Shown in pieces: positions 21,566-33,868 of a stretch of 64,000 bases of DNA (position 1 is the stretch's first letter; each line of letters begins with the position of its first letter). The notes beneath the pieces were generated by a model that did not search any database, was not told the DNA's origin, and saw only the letters and a list, made by a program, of their open reading frames with translations. Position numbers and translations under genes: made by a program. The stretch comes from Oxytricha trifallax (Eukaryota > Ciliophora > Spirotrichea > Sporadotrichida > Oxytrichidae): positions 101,862 through 165,861 of the forward strand of contig ARYC01000258.1 in assembly GCA_000711775.1 (NCBI GenBank). The letters run 5' to 3'.

Positions 21566-23750
21566 GATAATAATAATAATAAAAATAATAATAATTATAA
21601 TAAGAATAATAATAATCTGGGCCTCAAACTAGCCCACGAGTAAAAAATATGTTAAAGTATAAAGTGCTTTTTCCATGAGACTAGTTTTAATTTTAATTCA
21701 AACTAAAACTTATATATACTATTGAATTTGTTAGTGTATGGGTTTTTTTCATTTCTGTAGTCGTCAACATGACGAGTTCTTTCAACTTCTATTTTCATTT
21801 GTTGGACTTATTCAATATTCCTCTCAGTCGTTAACACTTCTATTTTCGTAGTGACTTGAATAACTCTACCAGTTTGAGTCATTTTCTATGTTAGGTGGGT
21901 TGTCTGGGGTAAGTTCTATTTCACCTCCTTCAAATTATTGTTCTTGTTTTATATGTGTTCTTACATGAGTTAGAACCCTTATGTAATAATAGTAGAGTTG
22001 TTTATATATTCCCTTGTTTTGGTTGAATTAGTAGCTGTCTTTTTCGTAGACTTCTATTGCATCTACTATGTTTTTCATATGGGTTTCTTGGCGTCAACCT
22101 ACCATTCCCCTGACTATATGTTCAACGTGTCTCCTATAGGAGATAAGCGCTTATGAGTTTTCTTTTCTAGTGATAACTTTGTCTTTGCTTCCAGATTCTT
22201 GAGGAAGAATAGATATTTTTAAAGTTATTTAAATGAGTTCGTGCCAAATTTCTATTTGTATCTCTTGAGTTCTTCTTCAGTCATTTCTATGAAGGACTTA
22301 GTGGTCTAGGCTTTAAAGAAAAGGATTTATTCAAGTGCTGGTCCTTAAGGGACAAATTAATTGAGTTTTTTCTTTTGTTAGGGTCTTAATGCTGGCTGTA
22401 GTAACTAGGATAGTTGAGATGGTTATTTTTCCACTTCTTATTCCTGTTTAATAAATGTTTATTTAACTTCTTCCACTTCTTTTATGACTGTGTCTGGAGG
22501 ATTTGTTAATTAAGAAAAGGGTTGAGTAGGTGCTTCTTCATCTACCTATGATCATATAGTGTCAGGGACAGGTCATGAGTAGTCACCTGGGGGGGCCATA
22601 TCTGAACCAAAGCGATATTATCTGAACCAAAGATACTTTTATAGCTGAAATAAGCTGGCGTACTTGCTTAGGGCCAATATAGGGTCAGAGAACACGAAAA
22701 AATTATTTTTATATACGAGAGATTTCTCCATAGAATTGAAACACATAAAACAAGTCTCAATTTTATTATAAAATTGCATTAATTTTTATATTTTTCATAT
22801 ATTTTTGTTAGATTTATAATTTTATAAATTATATTACTTATTCAAAATCTTGTTGATAAGTTATCTTTCAACTTATCAACAAGATTTTGAATAAGTAATA
22901 TAATTTATAAAATTATAAATCTAACAAAAATATATGAAAAATATAAAAATTAATGCAATTTTATAATAAAATTGAGACTTGTTTTTTAAATTTTTAACTC
23001 TATAGAGAAATCTCTCGTATCTAAAAATAATTTTTTCGTGTTTTCTGACCCTAATTTGACTCTGAGCAAGTACGCCAACTTATTTAAGCTATAAAAAAAT
23101 ATCTTTGGTTCAGATATGGCTACCCGTCACCTCTATATTAATTCTAGAATATGGAATACTATTGGATTATATCTTTAATCAGATTCTGATTGGGTGCTTT
23201 TATCATAATTTTATCTGGTCGTGAAGATACTGATCTGTGACGTGGTTACCTCTTAGTGGTACTAGATAGGTCTGAATCTGAGCCTATTAAATAGGAGTTG
23301 TCTGAAATGAGCAGTTTAGTTGAAGTGCCATTTTATGTGCTTCCTTTGAGATCTTCATGATTTTTTGAAGTAATTAAAGTGACAGCTGACTCTTGAGTTT
23401 CCAGCTTGTCAGGAAGTTGATGATATGCCCTGTGGCTGCTTGTTGAGAGCTTGACTCATTGCTCAAAAAGACTTTGTATGTTTTAAACCTGAGTAGTAGG
23501 TACCATGTTCTGAGAATGAATGATCTTTCTCTTTTGTTAAGTCTAGCAGCGATCCCTGAATTCTATAGTTTTCTATAGATTAGCTTTAAGCGAGATTCGT
23601 ACTGTTTCCTATGATTAATATAGCTTAGATAGGGGATATGTTAGTTTGTTTAAGTCAGTTTTCATTTGTAACGAGTTGGGATGAAATTTAGGGTATGTCC
23701 CTTTTAATTTCGTTTTAATTTATATTATCTTTATCATTTGTTTTTTTCTT
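21566..23750 (-). pseudogene. ORF1-like pseudogene with a (TAA)n tail, probable LINE remnant
   Basis: The minus strand from about 23.7 to 21.8 kb reads as a hydrophilic protein under the ciliate code, rich in Gln, Lys, Pro and Glu (for example EAPTQPFSQLTNPPDTVIKE, and further down THMKNIVDAIEVYEKDSYQF). It ends near 21826 with a TGA. About 210 bases later, on the 3' side, is a (TAA)n run at 21566-21614, as behind the LINE at 54.4-56.0 kb. The frame contains several TGA codons and at least one shift near 22.26 kb, and is split by the palindrome 22595-23120. No endonuclease or polymerase motif is visible. It could be a LINE ORF1 or a non-autonomous derivative. Confidence 0.5.
22595..23120. repeat. 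0.5-kb palindromic element
   Basis: It begins GCCATATCTGAACCAAAG and ends with the complement. The arms meet at about 22870 in a hairpin (ACTTATCAACAAGATTTTG and complement). It is inserted in the ORF1-like pseudogene; GTCACC occurs a few bases outside each end. Confidence 0.85.
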
Positions 23751-26279
23751 TATATCCGCATGAATTTTTATTTTATAATTGAATATACGTACCGTTAATA
23801 TTTCCTGAAATTATGTATTTTTAAAATTCCTTCATAAACCTCTCAATCTTTATCGCTAAAATTACGATCTATTGTCCTGTAGTAATTTAGATTATTTTTA
23901 AATATTTGTAATAGTGTCTAAAACAATTGGCAATTCAACATCATCAATTGCAACTTTAGTAACATCTTAATTTAATACTGTTGTTTTGATGATTCTTTGA
24001 TGGGCATGGACTCTGTTTAATTTACTTGATGATATAATATGTGCATCTATATAAATCAAGATTGTCCTCAAATAATATGATGATTTTTATACTCAAGTCA
24101 TTTGATATATGTTGACTGATTAGTGTGAAATAATGATATGTTTATTATATATCTAATATGCTAAATGTAATTTTTAATTGAATGAATCGCAGTTAATGTG
24201 GTGTTAGTGTTTATCAACTTAAAAAGTTTAATTATAATCAGAGTTACTTCACTAAATTCATTTCTCTTCTCAACCTTATTAAGAACTTATATCAAATAAC
24301 TTTTGATAATTTAGTTAATTTTAGATTATTCATCTCTACTTACTCAAAATCAAATAAGAAGTACATTTAATTGTAAAAATTACTAGATGCTATGATTAGC
24401 ACTTAAATTTTATTGTTCAAAGTGAGCAACTGCTTATGGATCTTCAAGAGTTTGATGTTGCTGTTCTGCTTTGGACGTATTTGATTTAGGCTTTTTAATT
24501 AAATTATAAGTGTATGACTCTGATAATATATAAGCAATTTATTATTGTTTGGGATTGCTTAAGAGCGCATTACTTCTTGATACTAGTCTATAGATACACA
24601 ACATTGCCGTGTTATTACGTTAATGAATTTATAAATATATTACTAATAATATTTTATAATGTTCAATAGAACATATTCCTTCTAACCAAATGAAATAAAG
24701 TCATCTTCTAAAGCAAGCACTTTCTCTTGTTTTTTCCTAAGTTAACTGTTCCGAATACGTTGCAGTTTTATCATTTAAGCATAGCTCCAAATCATCAATC
24801 TCAAGTAAAAAGCATCTGTTTATCAATTCATTTTGAATTACAATTAAGAATTCATTGGCATTAAATAATTAAAAACTTATTCAACTTAGTGCTGGAATCA
24901 GTCTGCCTTGTTTAAATTATAAACTAAAACAAAAGGCATTGTGAATTAGTTATGTTTCAACTATAACTAAAATAAATATAATATTAATATATATATAACA
25001 CCACTTTATGCTAACATTGCAGGCATTGCAGGTATTTATAATCATTTTAAATTTGCAAAGTGTCAAAAACATCAATCATTCACAGTGGTGCATACTCAGA
25101 CACTTTCAACTGAAGCATAATGAGAATCCTTCTCTTCCTTCTATTCACTAAGTTAGTTTAATGCAATCTAGCAGGATGAGTGAAAGAATCCCTGATACAG
25201 TAGGAGTATTGAACTACTGCATCTTATTGCATTGAATAAATATAAATCATACTTAGGAATACTCATAAACAAGTTCTTATACAATGCTCTCGGGTTTAAA
25301 ATAGTAATAATAAGAGAAAGAAGAAAATGAATGATTAAGTTTTTTGTTGTTAAATGAGACGATTTAAGTAAAGTAATACAATTGCTGTAAATATTTATAT
25401 ATAAATATCAAGTTATTTACTACTTTTATATATAAATTAAAAAATATTTAAATCATGATTAATAGGATACAGGCTAACTCAAGGAATACAATTTAGATAC
25501 TAAAGATTCCTGATTCAACTATATAACTTGAATTCATCTGAAATTAATGGTAAATAAGCTGAAAGGAAAGGAGAGAGGACTAATTTATTGTAAGTAAAGG
25601 TATATTTGTTTTCCTGCAGGCTAAAAATTAAGAAAAGCAAGCATAAAATGCCTCTATTTGGTACATTTGGTTTTATTTCTTCAAATTTAATGACTTCCCC
25701 TGTCCTTCTTGAATCTCAGAGATTTGATGTTTTTATTGTTCAGTATAAAATTTCAAGTAAAATTATAATATTCTTATAATTTCCATATGAACAATGAATC
25801 TTTATTTTTTTTACTACTTTTATATTTATTTTTATTCTTGATTTTTATTAAGCTAATTGATAATGTCACTCTATCAGATTTTTAATGATATTTTTGATGG
25901 AAATTCCAAAAGAATATTAATAAATTTTGGGATGCATCACTATCATTTTAAAATTAAGTGATGCGTTATCAACTTAAAAAGATGGTGATGCATTAATTAA
26001 ATTTATAAATTAATTAGTAAGTTTAAGTTAATATTGTTATTTGTTTATAAATCATTCATATTTTATAAAATTTACTTAAAATTCTTGTCCATATTAAATT
26101 AAACTGGAAATTGTTTAAATTTTATAGTGCTTATAAAATAATGTGAAAAAATAGATGAAAAAAAATTTTAATTAAAAATGATAGATTGAGTTATTATATG
26201 TAGAAGGATTACTATAAAACAAACTCCGAATATTTCTAAAAAAACATTTAGTTTTACTTGCATTTCATGCTTTAATTTC
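23751..26279. other. AT-rich DNA, one weak signal-peptide-like ORF
   Basis: Mostly spacer. At 25120 an ATG starts MRILLFLLFTKLVQC, which looks like a signal peptide, but TGA follows after 19 codons. The frame continues beyond it in plausible residues to the next TGA. A hairpin with GATGCATCAC and its near-complement lies at 25931-25988. Nothing else is supported. Confidence 0.3.
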
Positions 26280-26299
26280 AAATTGCCCAGATTGATCAA

Positions 26300-27400
26300 C
26301 TCTACCATCATCTTATTCATTGTTTGCTTATGAAGTGCTGAGAGGTCTGTTCATCAGTCCAATGTGTGCTTAAGTCTTCCATTTTGATGGTTCTTCTACC
26401 AAGTTTATTGTGGATTGGTTCTTAGTGGTTGAAACCCCCATTTCATCGTCTACGTATTGTTACTCTTCAGATCTATCTCTTTGTGGTCTACTCCAAGGCA
26501 CCTGCCATCTTGGTGTTATCCTCTGAAGCCATCTCTGCGGCCTTTGCACCTCCACAGCCAGCCCTGCATCCTCTTCTGTAGTTGCCATCGTCATCGTCTC
26601 TTTTCTCGCGCCTCCTAGACAATATACCTTCAGATCCTTCCAGGCTTCTCCCTTTCATCTATTGGCCAGTTCTCTTCCCCATGTGTGCGGCTGGATGCCC
26701 TTGGCCGGTTCCATTTCTGTTTAGAGGAAATTGAAAGCATGCTTATAGCTAGCCGTTAGGCAGGCCAGGGAATCTGCATTCAGTCTGCAGCTTTCTTACG
26801 GATAGGCACATTCGTTGAAGGGCACCACTGAGGGCGAGTGACCAGTTTGGGTGAACTCTAATTGTGATGATGTGAACAGGTGTCGACCAAGCGTGGATAG
26901 CTGTCGCTGCTTGTTGACCATTTACTAGATAGGGCCCCCACCTCTTGTCTTGGGTGAGTTCTATGTAGTGATTGATTAGTACTAGGCATCTTCCTTAATC
27001 TTATAGTCTCCAATGGCCTCCTACCCCTTTTGCTGGGCGTCCTCAACGCGAATGTCAGGCGCCTCCTGGCCAGGTGGCACTCCATGGCTTGCTTGATGCG
27101 GTTCCGGTGGCAGTAGATGGTGTGGGGGGTCGTAGAGGGTCGACATTAGGCCTAAGATGCTCTTCGTGTTGTATTCTTGAAGTCTGATGTTCTCCAGCAA
27201 GCATGTCATCTTGGGGCCAGCACGGACCAGCTCATCGTTGGCTCTTGCCGATGGTCAATCTTCACCCCTGGGGGCAGCACGGAGGGCGACAGCTGCACCG
27301 ATAGCGAGGTTGGGTATTGTTAGTGGTCATCCATTACGTTTGAGTAGCGGTCTTGCATTAGCTGGCTCTAGTGATACGGTTAGGAATAAATTTTAAGGTT
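26300..27400 (+). pseudogene. Unrecognised gene family, GC-rich copy
   Basis: This tract is far richer in G and C than anything around it. At 26630-26780 the plus strand reads LDALGRFHFCLEEIESML, which aligns with QNAFGGFQFCLDEFDSMF in the copy at 28740-29520; the DNA is about 75% identical over 56 bases there. Outside that core no long frame is kept. It appears to be a diverged or mutated paralogue, with many A/T to G/C differences. Function unknown. Confidence 0.4.
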
Positions 27401-27464
27401 GATTAATATTATTAAAAGTCTTAAATACTGACTCTAGGAATTTGGTTGCTTTCTGTTTTGTAAA

Positions 27465-27757
27465 GACCCCCTATATATAAAACCCCGTCAGTCAATTGAG
27501 AATTAAGATTGGGGATTAAGAAAAAAAGTAATTAAAAATATATTATTATTGGCTGAAATTAAATATAATTAATCTAAAAACAAATTTACGCACCCTGATT
27601 GGTTTATTTTATAGAGACAATTATTCGAGCCAATGGTTTTAATAATTAGCCTAATTATATTTAATTTACGCCAATAATAATATATTTTTAATTTCTTAAT
27701 TCTTAATCCCCAATCTTCATTCTTTAATTGACTAACGGGGTTTTATATATAAGACCC
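27465..27757. repeat. 0.3-kb palindromic MITE
   Basis: Terminal inverted repeats read GACCCCCTATATATAAAACC on the left with the complement on the right. The arms are about 110 bp, with a loop of unrelated sequence. It lies between the two paralogues of the unrecognised gene family. Confidence 0.85.
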
Positions 27758-28739
27758 TAGTGTTAATAATGAAAAGCAACTAAATATTAAGAACTATTAT
27801 TGATAAATTCAAATTTAAATTAAACTTTTAGCAACTTCTTATACAAATTCAAATTATGCTTTTATAATTATTATGGTGTATAATTTATAAATATGTCCCT
27901 AATTATAAATAGAACTATAAATTATCAAAATGTTATAGAACAATTTTCTAGGCATCTCATTTTTAGTCAAATTGTTGACTAGAAATATTAATGACACCGA
28001 TTAATAATTTTTATTACTCCTTATATTGTACTCATTAATTATCACATTCTATAGATCAATTATACTTTATCTCTCATGAATTATAATAAATTAAGCAATT
28101 AATAAAATATATTATTGATTTATAGGGTCATTATGTAATTTAAATTTCAAAATAAGAAAATTTTGACAAATCTGACTGTATTATTTAATGCATCAACTCT
28201 ATTTAGTAAATACAAAATTTATTAGCTATATCTAAATTTCATAAAATCATTCTTGGTTCTTTTCTTTCTTAACTGTGATATTTTGTTTCTCGTTATTCTT
28301 TTTTTAGTTGAGCACCAGTCTAGTTTATTAAAGAGTTAAGATTGTTATTGTCCAAATCTAGGTTAGGTTCAGTTACTAATTGTCACATGAATTTATAGTT
28401 AGTAAAGTCTACGAATTGTGATTGAACGAAGCTTACTACATCTGGTTTATGTTATTATTGTTCCTCACTCTCTTCATTGAAAATATTTTAGCTTGAATAA
28501 AAGATTGATTCTTTTTACATCTATTAATTTTCACCCACATCAATCATTATTTGATCAGCACCTGTTACTAACTACTAAACTTAAGAATCTGCTGGCTGCT
28601 CATCATAAGTTATCTCCACTCTTGCGCTTCTCTGGCTTTTCTGCATCAATAACACCCTCATTTACAATTTCTCCTTTCTCCCTAGCTTATTCATTAGCTA
28701 GAGGCTGGTCCTGACATTTGGCATCTAGTTACTTTTTGT

Positions 28740-29520
28740 AAAACACTATTTTTAGCGATGTCATGGCACCAATCGATTCTCCATTGAAATATTTAGTCAG
28801 TTGCAATTTCCGATTGAGTTAACTATAACATGAGACGAGATAAGTGATGATCATTATATGCAGTTACCTCCCTATGCCATTAACGAGCACCTTGAGAACA
28901 TTTCTTGGATAATGTGTACTGCTAACGATTTAAACAAATGTATTTCAAGCAAATCTCTTGATTCTGCGTCTTATATCTAGTTATCTATGCTTTTTTACAA
29001 TGCGCGGTAGAATGCCTTTGGTGGATTCCAATTCTGTCTAGACGAATTTGATAGTATGTTTAAGGATTACCAGTAAGATCAAGGGGAAATTATCGCCTAT
29101 CTCTATAACAGAGTGGTATACTGCCTTCCTTGATATTAAACATCTCTAAACCATTCGTGAGTAAATTTATTATTATTTAATGCTGTATGGAAATTAATAC
29201 TAGCGTGAGTTGCTTAAACATCCAGAATATCAATGTATAAGTGAGTATCTACCTGAAAGCAACGATTAGCATGAACTTCATCCAAAAAAGCAGCAAATAT
29301 AAGCCTTTCTATTACTACTACCCTTCAATCCTTGCGTTTATACTAACAGTTGGTTAACAATTCAAATGTTCAGGTAGTTTTTGAAATAAATCAATTTTAA
29401 TTAACACCAAGTTATAAGACTAAACATAAATTATTTTGATCTGTTAAGTTTAATTAGGATATGTGAGGCAATCGAGAAATATTGCCGAGCTTTTCAAGAT
29501 TCGTTTATCATTATTTTATC
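28740..29520 (+). CDS. Unrecognised protein-coding tract (family also at 26.6 and 3.65 kb)
   Basis: Under the ciliate code one frame reads from about 28740 to 29120 with two TGA codons (28829-28831 and the stop after VVYCLP). It includes DEISDDHYMQLPPYAINEHL and QNAFGGFQFCLDEFDSMF. A second frame continues from about 29130 (LYGNQYQRELLKHPEYQ, then AIEKYCRAFQD near 29470). The residue mix is that of a folded, partly acidic protein. The core is conserved in the GC-rich copy, and AIEK..RAF.D is conserved at 3.64-3.72 kb, so selection on protein sequence is likely. It could be macronuclear-destined exons or a transposon gene. No family is recognised. Confidence 0.45.
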
Positions 29521-30079
29521 AATTATTTTTTTTAACATTGGTGACTTACATTTCGATAATTTTATTAATATATTTTTATAAGTAAAAATTGATATATTTT
29601 CTAGTAATTAAGTATGATAATAGTATTAATATATTAACCTTATTAAGTTAGTGAGTAAAGTTTAGCTCAAATGATAAAAATGTATTGACATTTTTATTAT
29701 TCACAATAATTATTTACTCTATTATGTTTTTTAAATATATAATTCACTTATTATTTATATTATACAGTTCTAAATATTGTAATTCATAAAGTAATAACTA
29801 CAATAAATTAATACTAAATATGGAAAGAGTTTTTAGTCATTATTGACTAATATTTACTCATTAATTACACCAAAATTAATTCAAGCTTTTGAAATTCTCA
29901 AATTCATATATAATTGCTTAAGTTATATAAATATATTTGTATTAAAGTATGCAAATAATATCAACTAAGATTAATTGATAAAATGATATATAATTTTTAG
30001 AAATTATGTGATTAAAAGCTAATATATATTCGTGACTTTCTTATAATATATGTTTGCTCATTAGCCATCACTATATTAT

Positions 30080-30432
30080 TTATAAGAAACCACCAATATT
30101 TTGCAATTCTTACCAAGTCTAAGCTCAAATATAGATTTGCTACATCATGCTCTTCTAACTCACAATGCTCTAAGAACTGCTTGAATTACGCTTTCACTAA
30201 GACCCAACTGACCAAAGAGTCGCAAGTATTGTCAGTCTTGCTTGAGACGGTCAAATGATTGTTGGACCATACAAGGACATTAGTGTTCTATGATAGCCTT
30301 GTGATGTAGATGCTTGCAATTGTTTTCCAGTAAATTACAAATATGTCCAAGCCATCACCTTCCTCTCTACTTAAACTCCTGCCTAGTGCACTCTTGGAGT
30401 GCTAGCTCAATGGCATCATCACTGGGAGTCAT
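30080..30432 (-). pseudogene. Degenerate coding island, unrecognised
   Basis: From an ATG at 30432 the minus strand reads MTPSDDAIELALQECTRQEF and later HICNLLENNCKHLHHKAII. GC is well above the surroundings, but there are four in-frame TGA codons. The Cys/His cluster could be a metal-binding module, without matching a pattern I can name. The plus strand of the same stretch is also fairly open, so the strand is not certain. Confidence 0.3.
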
Positions 30433-30940
30433 TAGTGCTAGTTGTGTATTTCTTATCATTCTGGATTATATTAGTGTCTAAGGGAGGTCGCCATTTATAG
30501 TTAACAAACTTAAACATCACTCTATTAATTTAGTCGCTATTTTATTTGTGAAAATGTATAATAAATTTTGACAATAATTAAAACATCAAATTAGTCTGAA
30601 TTTAAATTTTATTTAAGCAATCCCTTTATCATTCATATTTAATGCTTTTATTTAGTTTTGTTAATTTTATATTTTAGAAAATGGATTTAGTTTTCTTTTT
30701 ACAGTTATTTAAAGGATCTCTGGCATTAAAACATTTAGCAAAAACCTATACAATAAATATAATACCTTCTTAACTTGAAATTATGTAAATAATATAAAAA
30801 TCTTAAGTATTACCATCACTTTCAATATAAAAATAATAACTTTAATTAAGATAGAAATCTTGGTATTATCTTTATTAATTGTTGTTGTAATTGAGTTAAT
30901 TCCTAACATATAAATATATATTAATATTTTAAATGCAATT

Positions 30941-31181
30941 ATGTAGAAACACTTCGATCTAATCACAGGCAACAACACAGCTGAGGAAACAATGGAAGCA
31001 GTCACCTGGAAAATTGAAAATCTGTAATTCAATCAAGTGAAAACAAAATACATAGTCTTACCACCAGTGGTAGTGAATGACAAGGAAATGCAGATAATGG
31101 AGAGAAGCATTAGCGAGACAAAGTGGAAACTGGACAAAAAGAGAATCTGGAGAGATTTGGAGATAAAAATGGTTTATTAAT
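30941..31181 (+). pseudogene. Unrecognised coding tract U, part 1, cut by TBE B
   Basis: An ATG at 30941 opens a frame with strong coding character (FDLITGNNTAEETMEAVTWK, later ETKWKLDKKRIWRDLEIK). TBE B starts at 31182, immediately after AAT. The tract resumes at 35055. A one-base difference in the A-run just before the insertion puts the two parts out of phase. No known domain is seen. Confidence 0.5.
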
Positions 31182-31289
31182 CAAAACTCCAAAACCCTTT
31201 CAGTAGTTTGATTGAGTTTTTGATTGATAAAAGTAGACTTTTAGTGCATACTTTACTAGGGTTTTAATAGGGCTTATGAAGGGGATGAA

Positions 31290-32608
31290 AATTCTCTGAG
31301 ACCTCCATTTATTTTATTTTTATCGAGATATTGCTTGATTCTTTACTTACAATCTCTCTCACCCTTGCAGCTAAAGTAATCGTTTCTTGGCATGTCACTC
31401 TCTATTATCATTACTGCTAGAGCCCAGATAACCCATTAAGTGTCTCCATCTCTCCAGTCCTCTCTCTCTGGGAAATATCCATGAGTACCGTATACATTTC
31501 CTATGCAGAGGCTTGCACTCTTTGATCTCTGTTGAAGTCAATAATCTAAACTCTAAGAGGTCGAAAGTCCATCATAATGTTCTCTGGCTTTAAGTCTCTA
31601 TGAACATAGCCAAGCTTGTGAAGCTCTTCAATACCCTCAACTATTTGCTGCACAATCTAGCCAATTTATCTTTGGCATCTATTGTCAGATAAAAATTCTC
31701 TGCAAGTCATCTCGAAGAGAGGAAGTCTAAATACAACATGATCTTTTCCAAGTAGTATAGCATCAAGCTAAATAATATGCCTACACTCTCTAAACTTTGC
31801 CTCTTATATAGTATAATATTCATTAGCAAATTTTATTTAGAACTTGTCATCAACAAGGAAGTAATTGGAAGGATATATTTTGTAAGCATATTAATCATCA
31901 GTGATGACTCTCTTCACTAATTTATCCTCTAGAGTGAGGTAGCTTTCAAGGTTAGAATCTATGTCAATAATTATAAGATTGAAATCTTTATCGCCTCAAT
32001 TTTTACCATGATTTTATTTATCTCAGAGACAGGAAAGTTCATGACTGCTTTCTAATTTTGCTTTACTTCTATACTTCAACTCTAAGTTCTCGGCAGGATT
32101 TCTTGATCTTCTTTTTTATAGGAATCTTTTTCCTGTCGATTCATGAATAAAGACAAAACTTTGATTGTGCTTTTTCTTTAAGTGCGCTTTGAGTTCTCTT
32201 GTATGAGAATATGGCTTCTCACAGAAGACACAGATATATTTGCCATCCTTCTTTTAATGCTTTAGATTTAACCTAGGTATGTCGTTGTGTATATTTTTCA
32301 AATGTCTCTTGTAAGTTGACTTGTAGAGAAAACTTAACTGCATTCTTTGCATTAATAGTCGACTTTGGCTGGTATTTATTAATGCTCTTTGGTGGGTTGT
32401 TTAATATCCTCCTCAATTTACACAGCTTCTATGACAACCTCCTGCTTAACTTATATTTAAATGTCAAAGCTAGACTGGTCAAAGTTGTCATAAGTAGGCT
32501 CCACTGGATACAAGCGTCTCTGGTCTCTACTTTTCTTGGTTGATTGAATAATAACTTTTACTGGCTTGATCCAAGTAATGCCGCTCTTCTTAACAGGTTA
32601 GCGCTCAT
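31290..32608 (-). pseudogene. TBE B zinc-finger/kinase gene, C-terminus deleted
   Basis: ATG at 32608 in the shared GAGCGCTAACCTG start context. Two C2H2 fingers are readable on the complement: YQCKECSQVF...RHLKNIH near 32.3 kb, with one T missing in a T-run, and CVFCEKPYSHT...HLKKKH near 32.2 kb. Kinase segments follow, including the HRDLKPEN-type loop near 31.6 kb and the IDFNRAQR segment. A deletion joins the region after the RELA segment directly to the TIR. Divergent from the 22-kDa gene across a 470-bp intergenic region. The protein's role in TBE biology is unknown. Confidence 0.75.
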
Positions 32609-33077
32609 TTAATTTGCTGATATATTTTATTATAATAATGATAAAATATACTTTGATAAACTATTATAGTAGAGTATAAGACACTCTGGTAGATTCTTTG
32701 CTGAGAGGAAAGAAAATTAATTAATCATAAAAAACTGTAAGTTGACATATTTAATGAGAATTTTATTCGTTTTAGTAAATAAATTACTCCTAATGAAGTT
32801 TTGTTTCTCTAGGAGGTCCTCCAAATCAAGTTTGAACTTAATTTGGAGGACCTCCTAAAATAATTAAACATTATTAGGAGCAATTTAATGGAGAAAGTTT
32901 GATAAAAATGGAAATCAATCTGTGAAACTTGGAGCAAGTTTTTCAATGCTTCTCCTCATATCTTTTCAAGGTTGACCTCCAGTAGGTCCTCCCTATTTAG
33001 TAGTAAGATTTTAATAAACTTAGAATGGATATCCATAATTTTAAATTTCATTAACATTTCTAGAAAGAGGAAGCAAG
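32609..33077. promoter_or_regulatory. Divergent intergenic region of TBE B with GGAGGTCCTCC repeats
   Basis: Between the divergent kinase and 22-kDa starts lie AGGAGGTCCTCC (about 32811) and TTGGAGGACCTCC (about 32850), then CTCCAGTAGGTCCTCCC near 32978. The same boxes occur in the intergenic regions of A and C. They are good candidates for a shared promoter or protein-binding site. Confidence 0.5.
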
Positions 33078-33862
33078 ATGGAGTCTATGAATGATGCAAT
33101 GAAGAGATTTAATCTCAAGATTTAATACGAAAATTTCGAAGTAAAGAGGACCTCTATAGGTACTTGGTTTAAACTTTTAACTAATACTAATAGATTAACC
33201 ATAGTTGTGTTGTTCTTGCCAACCAAAGAAGGAACTAAAATCTCATCCTTAAAAGCCTTACTGATTGAATAGACAAAAGCATTCAAGACAAATGAAATAA
33301 AGATAATAGAGATACCTATCTACCCTGAAATATCAGTGCAAACCTATATGACGATGCTATGAGTGATCCGGACGTAGCTCTCTACCTTCCTCCATCAAAG
33401 CTACAGCTCTCTAATAAGTTGCCAGAGAGAAACTTCTTCTTTGGTGTTCTTGCATTTCTGAAACCTGAGTACTTAAATGAAGTTATTTTAAGAAGCTCAT
33501 AAGAAACGATACAGCATCTCTCCTGAAGAAAAAGAGAAAAAAGGTATTAAAATAAGTGACACCTGGCTGTAGGAACTTCAAAAGCATCCTTTCATCTCAA
33601 GTAAGCTTAGTCTTCTAACTTTATAGAAAAACCTGGTACTGCTATATACTTGATGAAAGAGCGCAGCAAATTAAACAGAGAGAGAAAGTCTTAAGTAAAA
33701 CATGAATTGAGTAAGAGCCTCTTCAAAGATTTAATAAAGCCAGAGGAGATGAACTTAGATGCAGGAGCTAACACTAAGAGAAGAATTATAGTCCCAAGCA
33801 AGCCATAAGAGGAAGAAAAGAAAGAGAAGCAAACTCCCTTTATGGGCAAATTTAATATGTGA
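33078..33862 (+). pseudogene. TBE B 22-kDa gene
   Basis: ATG at 33078 (MESMNDAMKR), TGA at 33860-33862. Middle segments LPERNFFFGVLA and KKRYSISPEEK match the other copies, and the basic C-terminal tail is kept. An early stretch is damaged (about 33150-33180) and there are indels near 33390 and 33488. The intron at 33601-33626 has good GT and AG ends. No recognised domain. Confidence 0.7.
33601..33626 (+). other. 26-nt intron in the TBE B 22-kDa gene
   Basis: GTAAGCTT...TTCTAACTTTATAG. Without removal the frame after it stops within about 10 codons. With removal it reads on as KKPGTAIYLMKERSK and to the conserved end. Confidence 0.7.
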
Positions 33863-33868
33863 ATTTAT

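Noticed and set aside
26858..27396. Standard-code ORFs in the GC-rich tract (both strands)
   Set aside because: High GC lowers stop frequency there; the frames overlap each other and match nothing, while the family match lies in another frame upstream.
28740..29520. Otubain-like protease fold for the unrecognised gene
   Set aside because: A few residues around LYGNQYQRELLKHPEY recall otubain helices, but no catalytic DGNC motif is visible.
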